A DNA stretch of 64,000 bases from Caulobacter sp. RHG1. GTDB taxonomy: Bacteria; Pseudomonadota; Alphaproteobacteria; Caulobacterales; Caulobacteraceae. Location of the stretch: NCBI RefSeq assembly GCF_013181195.1, contig NZ_SMZP01000002.1:186001-250000 (forward strand), given 5' to 3'. Of this stretch, positions 58,164-64,000 are shown piece by piece (position 1 is the first letter of the stretch; each line of letters opens with the position of its first letter). A program made the translations under genes and the position numbers. Under the pieces are notes generated by a model. It did no database searches. It was given only the letters and a program-made list of their open reading frames with translations, and was not told where the DNA came from.

Positions 58164-58780
58164 AACTCGATGCCGGCCTGGGCCTTCACGCCGCTGCGGA
58201 ACGGATGCTTGACCACGGCCATCTCGGTGACGAGGTCGGCGGCGTCGATCAGAGCTTGAGGCGCATTGCGGCCGGTGACGATCACGTGCTTGCCCTCGGG
58301 CCTGGCGACGATCGCCTCGACCACCTCGTCGACCGGCAGGTACTCGTAGCGCAGCACGATGTTCAGTTCGTCGGCCACCACCATGTCGATCTCCGGATCG
58401 GCGATGCGGGCCTTGACCACCTCCCAGGCCTCACGAGCCACGGCGATGTCGCGGGCGCGGTCCTGGGTGTCCCAGGTGAAACCTTCGCCCATCGGCCGGA
58501 ACTCGACCTGATCCGGAAAGGCGTCGAACACCACCTTCTCGCCGGTCTGAAGGGCGCCCTTCACGAACTGGATCACCGCCACGGTGTGGCCGTGGCCGAT
58601 GGCGCGGCAGACCATGCCCAGCGCCGCGGTGGTCTTGCCCTTGCCCGCGCCGGTATGGACGATCAGCAGGCCCTTCTCGATCTGCCGCTCGGCCATCATC
58701 TTGGTCCGGGCCGTCTGGATCTTGGCCATCTTGGCCTTGTGGCGGGCGTTCAGCTCGGCGTCGTCGACGGTATCGGTCAT
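58160..58780 (-). CDS. cobO: Cob(I)yrinic acid a,c-diamide adenosyltransferase
   Basis: A 206-residue CobO/BtuR-type enzyme. P-loop HTGAGKGKTTAALG (about 42-55), GHTVAVIQFVKG, the DMVVADELNIVLRYEYLP block and HVIVTGRNAPQALIDAADLVTEM are all family hallmarks. It adenosylates the cobalt of corrinoids. No other cobalamin genes are in the window, and I saw no cobalamin riboswitch before it. It is convergent with tonB (4-bp overlap) and divergent from the DUF2946-like gene. Confidence 0.94.
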   Translation of the reverse strand: MTDTVDDAELNARHKAKMAKIQTARTKMMAERQIEKGLLIVHTGAGKGKTTAALGMVCRAIGHGHTVAVIQFVKGALQTGEKVVFDAFPDQVEFRPMGEGFTWDTQDRARDIAVAREAWEVVKARIADPEIDMVVADELNIVLRYEYLPVDEVVEAIVARPEGKHVIVTGRNAPQALIDAADLVTEMAVVKHPFRSGVKAQAGIEF

Positions 58781-58892
58781 GGCGGCTTGCCTCCAGTCGC
58801 GTCGGGGTTAGGCCGCGCCGGGGTCGACGGTCAAGCCGCGCAGGTTGAGCCAGACGCATGACAAGACCCGATGCTTGGGATAGGCCAGCCGC

Positions 58893-59309
58893 GTGACCAG
58901 CCGACTCTCCATCGCGGATCGCTTGGCGCGCCACGTCTGTCTGACGTTGGCGGTGCTGGCGATCGCCATGAAGGTCCTGATCCCGCCCGGGATGATGGTC
59001 GCGACCGGCCCACGCAACGAATTGCCGTTCCCGATCGTGCTCTGCACCGGCGAAGGCATGCTCAGCGTCGCGCCGGGCGCGCCGCTTTCGCAGCAAGGCG
59101 ACAAGAGTGCGCCGGCCAAGTCTGAAGCGCCGTGCCTCTTCGCCGCTCATGCGCTAGCCGCGCCGCCGCCCGTCGTCGCTTCGGTCCTGGAGGTCGCATT
59201 CGTCGCGATCGAAAGCGACGCGCCAACGATCGTGGCCAGCGTCACACCCGGCCGAGGCCTGTCCGGCCCGCCCCTGCCCGCCCGTGGACCTCCGATCCAG
59301 CTGACCTGA
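58893..59309 (+). CDS. DUF2946-like protein
   Basis: A 138-residue protein with one N-terminal helix (HVCLTLAVLAIAMKVLIPPGMM) and the DUF2946 pattern: IPPGMMVATG, IVLCTGEG and CLFAAHALAAPP. GTG 58893 is taken as the start. The family is often found beside TonB receptors, PepSY proteins and copper genes, and a receptor follows here after 69 bp. Its function is unknown; a role in metal handling at the inner membrane is likely. A 103-codon frame on the opposite strand across this gene has no support. Confidence 0.65.
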   Translation: MTSRLSIADRLARHVCLTLAVLAIAMKVLIPPGMMVATGPRNELPFPIVLCTGEGMLSVAPGAPLSQQGDKSAPAKSEAPCLFAAHALAAPPPVVASVLEVAFVAIESDAPTIVASVTPGRGLSGPPLPARGPPIQLT

Positions 59310-59378
59310 CCCAAGGCGCTGTCGCGCCCTAACCCTCAGCTCAGCTTGCGACGCCGCGCGCGTCGAAGGATCCTACAG

Positions 59379-61535
59379 ATGAAATCGCTTCTGCTTGCGA
59401 CCAGCGCCCTGATCGGCGCCGGTCTTTCCGTGGCTGCTCACGCCGAAATCCTGGACGACGCCCAGACTTCGGCGGTCGACGGCGTTCTCGTCACCGCTCG
59501 CCCCTTCAACACCACGGCCCAGGTCACGGGCCGCCTGGGACTGACCGAACGCGAAACCCCGGCCACCGTCGACGTGCTCACTCAAGAGGACTTCCAGACC
59601 CAGGGCCTGCGCACCGCCATCGAGGCCATGAACGCCGCGCCAGGCGTCGCTTCAGGCAATCTTCCAGGTTCGGTGGGCTCGGTTTCGATGCGCGGCTTCC
59701 ACCGCGCCGTGAACTATCTCTACGACGGCGTGCGGATGGCCAATTCCGACGTGGCCGTCCGCAACTGGGACGCCTGGGCGTTCGAGCGCATCGAGGTCAT
59801 CAAGGGCCCAGCCTCGGTCACCTCCGGCGAAGGCGCCCTGGCCGGCGCGATCAACTTCGTGCCACGTCGCCCGACGCTGGAGAAGCGCTTCGGTGAAGTG
59901 TTCGCCAGCGCCGGCAGCCGCGGCGCCTATCGCCTCGCGGGCGATCTGAACGCGCCGCTGGGCGACAAGGCCGCGGTGCGCGGCGACGTCGTCTATTCAC
60001 GCGCCGACGGTTGGGTCGAAGACACCGAATCCAGAGCCTTCGGGGCGAACCTGGCCGTGCTGCTGCGCCCCAATGAGCGCCTCTCCGTCACCATGTCGGC
60101 GGACTATTATGAAGACCGGTTCTCGGGCCCCTACTACGGCACGCCCCTGGTGGCGGCCAGCGCGGCGCGGGAACCCAGCGGCCTGGTCTCGGGCTCGGCC
60201 GGCCTGGTGCTGGACAAGACCCTGCGCTTTCGAAACTACGACGTCGAAGACAGTCTGATGAATTCCCAGTCGCTGTGGCTGCGCGCTCGCGCGGACTATC
60301 GCCTCAACGATCGGTGGACGCTGGTCAGCGACACCAGCTGGTATGATTCCGACCGCCTGTGGCGCGGCTCCGACGACTACAGCTTCAACCGCACGACCGG
60401 CCGACTGGACCGCGCCACGTCGCTGATCAGCCACGACCACCAGATCTGGAACCAGCGCGTTCACGCCGCCTACGACGGAACGCAGATGGGGCGCCGCAAC
60501 CGGTTCACCCTCGGAGTGGAGATCAGTGGCACGGACTTCTTCACCGTCCGCCGGTTCGGCACGGCGCCGTCGGTCGATCCGTTCGCACCGGTGCGTGGAC
60601 GCTTCCCGACCGATACGGCGGCGAACTTCACGACGCGCCAGAACGCCTGGGCCGACGTGACATCCAAGGCCGTCTTCGTCGAGGACGCCTACAACCTGAC
60701 GCCGCGGCTGTTGCTCGTGGCAGGGGCGCGCCTGGACGACATCGCGCTGGACCGCCGCGTGCTGAACGCCACCAGCGGCGTCGTCTCGACCTATGCGCAG
60801 GACTATGCGCCGGTCTCCTGGCGAGTTGGAACAGTCTACGACCTGCGTCCCAAGACCCAGCTATACGCCCAGTACAGCCGCGCCGCGACACCGATCAGCG
60901 GCCTGCTGTTCATGAGCGCGGCCAACGCCGCCTTCGACATCAGCATGGGCCGGTCCTATGAGGCCGGGATCAAGACCCTGTTGCTGAACGACCGGATGCA
61001 GCTGACCGCCTCGGTGTTCGACATCCGCCAGGACGACATCCTGACCCGCGATCCGGCCAACCCGGTCCTCACCGTCCAAGGCGGCAGCCAGACGTCGAAG
61101 GGCGTGGAGCTGGCTCTCGACTGGAGCCTTACCCAGGAACTGCGGCTCGAACTGGGGGCCACGGCGCTGGATGCGAAGTTCGACAAGCTGATCGAGGCAG
61201 GCGGCGTCGACCGTTCCGGCAATCGCCCGCCCAACGTCCCGGAGAGACTTATCGACCTGGCCGTAACCTATACGCCTCAGGCCTTGCCGCTGACCCTGAC
61301 CGGCGCGGTGCGTCACAACGGCGACTTCTTTACGGGCAACGCCAACACGACCAAGGTGGCGGCCTTCACGGTCTTCGACGCGTCGATCGGCTGGCGGGCG
61401 CCGTTCGGGACCCTGACCCTGCGCGGACGCAACCTGGCCAACAAGCTCTATGCCGACTGGTCGGGCTATTCTTCGTATCTGGTGTTCCTGGGCGAGCCGC
61501 GCAGCGTCGAGCTCTCACTGTCGCGCAAGTTCTAG
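59379..61535 (+). CDS. TonB-dependent siderophore-type receptor
   Basis: A 718-residue outer-membrane receptor. Signal peptide MKSLLLATSALIGAGLSVAA (cleaved after HAE), TonB box DGVLVTA, plug (PATVDVLTQEDFQTQGLRTA, GSVSMRGFHRAVNYLYDGVR, ERIEVIKGPASVTSGEGALA) and a barrel ending in LSLSRKF. The plug is typical of ferric-siderophore receptors of the FhuA/FecA type. AAGGA lies eight bases before ATG 59379. It forms a likely operon with the DUF2946-like gene before it and the PepSY protein after it (9 bp), a common arrangement for metal uptake. Ligand not determinable. Confidence 0.9.
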   Translation: MKSLLLATSALIGAGLSVAAHAEILDDAQTSAVDGVLVTARPFNTTAQVTGRLGLTERETPATVDVLTQEDFQTQGLRTAIEAMNAAPGVASGNLPGSVGSVSMRGFHRAVNYLYDGVRMANSDVAVRNWDAWAFERIEVIKGPASVTSGEGALAGAINFVPRRPTLEKRFGEVFASAGSRGAYRLAGDLNAPLGDKAAVRGDVVYSRADGWVEDTESRAFGANLAVLLRPNERLSVTMSADYYEDRFSGPYYGTPLVAASAAREPSGLVSGSAGLVLDKTLRFRNYDVEDSLMNSQSLWLRARADYRLNDRWTLVSDTSWYDSDRLWRGSDDYSFNRTTGRLDRATSLISHDHQIWNQRVHAAYDGTQMGRRNRFTLGVEISGTDFFTVRRFGTAPSVDPFAPVRGRFPTDTAANFTTRQNAWADVTSKAVFVEDAYNLTPRLLLVAGARLDDIALDRRVLNATSGVVSTYAQDYAPVSWRVGTVYDLRPKTQLYAQYSRAATPISGLLFMSAANAAFDISMGRSYEAGIKTLLLNDRMQLTASVFDIRQDDILTRDPANPVLTVQGGSQTSKGVELALDWSLTQELRLELGATALDAKFDKLIEAGGVDRSGNRPPNVPERLIDLAVTYTPQALPLTLTGAVRHNGDFFTGNANTTKVAAFTVFDASIGWRAPFGTLTLRGRNLANKLYADWSGYSSYLVFLGEPRSVELSLSRKF

Positions 61536-61544
61536 AGCGCGACC

Positions 61545-62675
61545 ATGGCTCCCCTCCGCTCGCTTCTGCGCCAGTTTCACCTGTGGCTGGGCCTGATCCT
61601 GGGCCTGCCGTTTCTGGTGCTGGCCTTCACCGGTTCTGCGCTGGTCTTCTACATCGAGATCGACGCGCTGCTGAACCCGGCGGTCCGCTCGACGTCGGCT
61701 GCTCCGCCCCCTGACTGGCGCTCGCCGGCATGGGACAAGGCCTTGCAGACCGCCAAGGCGCGTTGGCCGGAAGCGAGCGGAAAGTGGTCTTTCGAGGTCA
61801 CCGAAAAGCCCGGCGCGATCCCAGCGCGCTACTATCCGCCCTCGACGGCCCATGGGCATGCGCACGGCGTCGACCCGCTGATGGTCTGGTTCTCGCCTGA
61901 TGGTGAGCAGGTCGTGCGCCAGGCCCGCTGGGGCGACTATCTGATGACCTGGTTCTACGACGTGCACCGCAACCTGCTGGCGGGCGATACCGGCAACTAC
62001 GTCGTCGGCTGGATCGGCGTCGCCACCCTGCTGCTGCTGATCACCGGCCTGATCGTCTGGTGGCCCAAGGGAAGCTGGCGCAAGGCTCTCGCTTACAAGC
62101 GCCGCGCTTCGCCGAGCCGACGGCTCTATGACCTGCACAAGCTGCTGGGTCTCTCTAGCCTCGTGCTGTTGCTGATCCTGAGCGCCACCGGCGCCCTGCT
62201 CGCCCTGCCCGCCGAGAAGACCTGGCTGCTGGGCAAGCTGATCGCGCCGATGACGCCCATCCCGTCTCCCGTGTCGACGCGCCATACCGGGACCCAGGTC
62301 TCGGTCGGGCAAGCGCTGGCGACGGCGCACGCCGCCCTTCCCGACGCGCAGCTCACCTGGATCGACGTTCCCGGGCCAGGCGACGGCGCGTTTCGGACCC
62401 GTGTCCGCGCGCCTGGCGACCCGACACAGCGCTTCCCGCACAGTTTCGTCTTCGTCGACCAGTATTCAGGCAAGGTCCTGGCCGTCCACGACATGCGCCG
62501 CGGCTCGAGCTCGACGCTCGTGAACGCCTGGATCCGTCCGCTGCACGACGCCTCGGTCGGCGGCCTGACCACCCGCATCCTGGGCGTCCTGGTCGGCTTC
62601 GTCCCGACCATGCTCTTCGTGACGGGCTTCCTGCGCTGGCGGTTGCGGAAGACCAAGACCCGCAGCGCCGGATAA
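61545..62675 (+). CDS. PepSY-associated membrane protein (PiuB-like)
   Basis: A 376-residue inner-membrane protein with four helices (LWLGLILGLPFLVLAFTGSALVF; VVGWIGVATLLLLITGLIVWW; LLGLSSLVLLLILSATGALLAL; LGVLVGFVPTMLFVTGFLRW) and PepSY-type periplasmic domains. Conserved histidines in FYDVHRNLLAGDTGNYVVG and LYDLHKLLG suggest haem binding, as in ferric-siderophore reductases of this group. It follows the receptor by 9 bp and probably reduces or releases imported ferric chelate. A terminator follows immediately. Confidence 0.87.
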   Translation: MAPLRSLLRQFHLWLGLILGLPFLVLAFTGSALVFYIEIDALLNPAVRSTSAAPPPDWRSPAWDKALQTAKARWPEASGKWSFEVTEKPGAIPARYYPPSTAHGHAHGVDPLMVWFSPDGEQVVRQARWGDYLMTWFYDVHRNLLAGDTGNYVVGWIGVATLLLLITGLIVWWPKGSWRKALAYKRRASPSRRLYDLHKLLGLSSLVLLLILSATGALLALPAEKTWLLGKLIAPMTPIPSPVSTRHTGTQVSVGQALATAHAALPDAQLTWIDVPGPGDGAFRTRVRAPGDPTQRFPHSFVFVDQYSGKVLAVHDMRRGSSSTLVNAWIRPLHDASVGGLTTRILGVLVGFVPTMLFVTGFLRWRLRKTKTRSAG

Positions 62676-62705
62676 AAAAGGCCCGCGCGGCGATGCGCGC
62701 GGGCC
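62674..62705 (-). terminator. Rho-independent terminator for the right-edge TonB gene
   Basis: Stem GGCCCGCGCG (62680-62689) with CGCGCGGGCC (62696-62705). Read on the minus strand it is followed by TTTTTT (62679-62674), a classical terminator for the receptor gene ending at 62729. The same stem lies just after the PepSY gene on the plus strand. Confidence 0.9.
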
Positions 62706-62728
62706 AGTCAGGGGAAAGTCAGAAACGG

Positions 62729-64000
62729 CTAGAACTTGGCCCGAAGCCCGAAGCTCACCGTGCGGCCGTACTGGGTGTAGCCGCCGAACCAGCCGCCTTT
62801 GACGAATTGCCACTGGGCCGCCTTGGTCAGGTTCTGACCTTCGACCACGGCGGTAATCTGCGGCGTGATCCGGTAGCTGACGCTGGCGTCGAGCGAGCCG
62901 AAGGCCTTGTCGTTCAGCGCCGACAGGCCAGCCCCGCCGACATCCTGCAGCACGTCGTCGATCCAGCTGTAGCTGGCGCGAGCCGCGAACGGCCCCTTCT
63001 CGTAGAAGCCCGTCAGGTTGAAGCTGTTCTTGGCGACGTTGACCATGGCGTCGGTCAGCGTCGGCGAATAGGTCGCCTCGGTGTCGGTGTAGGTGTAGTT
63101 GGCCAGGAAGCCCAGACCGTCGAACGGTGCCGGAAGGTTCTTGAACAGGTGCTGGTAGGCCAGCTCCACGCCCTTGATCTTAGCCTGGCCGCCGTTGGTC
63201 GGCGAGGTCAGCACATAGGTCTGGCCGTCGACCACGATGTTGGTGTTCTGGCTGTAAACGAAAGTGGTGATGTCCTTATAGAAGGCGCCGGCGACCAGCG
63301 CGCTGCCGGGGGCGAAGTACCACTCCAGCGTCGCGTCGTACTGCCAGGCCTCGAACGGCTGCAACTGCGGATTGCCGCCCACCGCGGTCAGCTGCACGCC
63401 CGAGGAGTTAAGCGTCAGGCGCGGGGCCAGATCGGCCAGCGACGGTCGGGTGATCACCTTGGCGGCGGCGAAGCGGGCTTGCAGGGTGTTCGACAGTTCT
63501 AGGCTGAAATTGGCCGTTGGCAGGATGTCGGTATAGGTCTTCACATAACGGACCGGCAGCGCCGCCGAGCCGTTGTCGGCGTGGCCGGCGGAAATCTGCT
63601 TGGTGTTGGCCACACGAACGCCCACCTGCCCCCGCAGCGGCGCGCCGAACACGTTGGTGTCGATGTCAGAGAGACCATAGGCCGCCGCGATATCCTCGGA
63701 GACATGGTAGGAATTGCGCTGGTCGGCGCGCAGCGTGCCTCTCTGGGTCTTGTCGGCCAGGGCCCAGAAAGCGGCTGGATCAGGCATGGCCCAGGTGGTC
63801 GGCAGAGTTCCATCGACCTCGCCCAGGAAGTCGCTGACGGGGAACGGGTCGAAATACTCGGCCCCAAAGAACTTTCCCGCCAGGTTCGTGGTGTAGTTGA
63901 TGTCCGCACGATTGTAGTCGCGCGAGCGCTCCCGGTACTTCACCCCGAACTGGATGCGGCTGAACGGCCCGAAGGCGATCGGGCGCTCGGCGTCGAATTG
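62729..64000 (-). CDS. TonB-dependent receptor, C-terminal part (cut by right edge)
   Basis: The last 423 residues of an outer-membrane receptor whose N-terminus lies beyond the window. The visible barrel resembles the carbohydrate-type (TIGR01782-like) receptor at 6633: FAAAKVITRPSLADLAPRLTL, GGNPQLQPFEAWQYDATLEWYF, VAGAFYKDITTFV, KIKGVELAYQHLFKNLPAPFDGLGFLANYTYT, ending VSFGLRAKF. A strong terminator follows the stop. The ligand is unknown, and the receptor belongs to whatever locus lies to the right. Confidence 0.9.
   Translation of the reverse strand, partial: QFDAERPIAFGPFSRIQFGVKYRERSRDYNRADINYTTNLAGKFFGAEYFDPFPVSDFLGEVDGTLPTTWAMPDPAAFWALADKTQRGTLRADQRNSYHVSEDIAAAYGLSDIDTNVFGAPLRGQVGVRVANTKQISAGHADNGSAALPVRYVKTYTDILPTANFSLELSNTLQARFAAAKVITRPSLADLAPRLTLNSSGVQLTAVGGNPQLQPFEAWQYDATLEWYFAPGSALVAGAFYKDITTFVYSQNTNIVVDGQTYVLTSPTNGGQAKIKGVELAYQHLFKNLPAPFDGLGFLANYTYTDTEATYSPTLTDAMVNVAKNSFNLTGFYEKGPFAARASYSWIDDVLQDVGGAGLSALNDKAFGSLDASVSYRITPQITAVVEGQNLTKAAQWQFVKGGWFGGYTQYGRTVSFGLRAKF

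Noticed and set aside
58781..58892. Cobalamin riboswitch upstream of cobO
   Set aside because: No GCCACTG-type B12 box or matching stem arrangement could be seen in the short leader.
58808..59119. A 103-codon minus-strand frame upstream of cobO
   Set aside because: It overlaps the DUF2946-like plus-strand gene, has no ribosome site of note and no recognisable domain; it is judged a shadow.
1..64000. CRISPR arrays, prophage, insertion sequences, tRNA or rRNA genes
   Set aside because: No regularly spaced direct repeats, transposase or integrase motifs, or RNA-gene signatures were seen on either strand.

Overview
Organism: a GC-rich alphaproteobacterium, most probably Caulobacter or a close relative. 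The support is indirect: high GC, six TonB-dependent receptors (two cut by the window edges), two of them of the Caulobacter/Xanthomonas carbohydrate type, FixL-FixJ, a caa3-type oxidase cluster, and a CGTCATCCCGGGCC-type palindromic repeat of the kind found in Caulobacter. I see no rRNA, tRNA, CRISPR or insertion sequence.

Region 1 (about 1.3-29.8 kb) is a glycan-utilisation locus. A FadR-type GntR regulator (1359-2087) is followed by an enolase-superfamily dehydratase, an aldo/keto reductase, a lactonase-type amidohydrolase and an MFS transporter (2285-6520). Next come a large TonB receptor (6633-9326), then an SDR, an FAH-family hydrolase, a parallel beta-helix GH141-like protein and a GH78 alpha-L-rhamnosidase (9472-16351). 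On the minus strand are GH28 and GH2 enzymes (20210-16486) and a nine-gene operon (29363-20289) that ends in L-lactate dehydrogenase. A divergent mutarotase lies at 29456-29809. Together these can encode a non-phosphorylative 6-deoxy-L-sugar (L-fucose/L-rhamnose) route to pyruvate and L-lactate, fed by enzymes that fit rhamnose- and fucose-containing pectin. A 14-bp AT-rich motif (about GTAWKATGTATTAT) precedes every operon of the locus and the regulator itself, so one regulon is likely.

Region 2 (about 30-40 kb) is respiratory: a LysR regulator, a pair of uncharacterised TIGR02587/TIGR02588-type proteins, CtaG, cytochrome b561, a diheme and a monoheme lipoprotein cytochrome c, a caa3 subunit II with a fused cytochrome c domain, a subunit I+III fusion, a small membrane protein and an FAD/NAD(P)-binding protein. 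A TonB receptor and an alpha/beta-hydrolase lipoprotein follow (40.4-44.2 kb).

Region 3 (about 44-58 kb) is a nitrogen-oxide and low-oxygen module: quinol-type NO reductase, HemN, a Crp/Fnr (NnrR/DNR-like) regulator, an outer-membrane porin, copper nitrite reductase NirK, a hemerythrin-like protein, FixJ, FixL with an intact haem pocket, an alternative oxidase, a degenerate receiver protein, and an OprC/NosA-like copper receptor with its own TonB. A directional motif TTG-N8-CAACGT precedes norB, nirK, the hemerythrin and the copper receptor, which suggests that copper import is co-regulated with the copper enzyme. No nitrate reductase or N2O reductase lies in the window.

Region 4 (about 58-64 kb) holds cobO, a DUF2946-like protein, a siderophore-type TonB receptor, a PepSY membrane protein and the C-terminal part of another TonB receptor that runs off the right edge.
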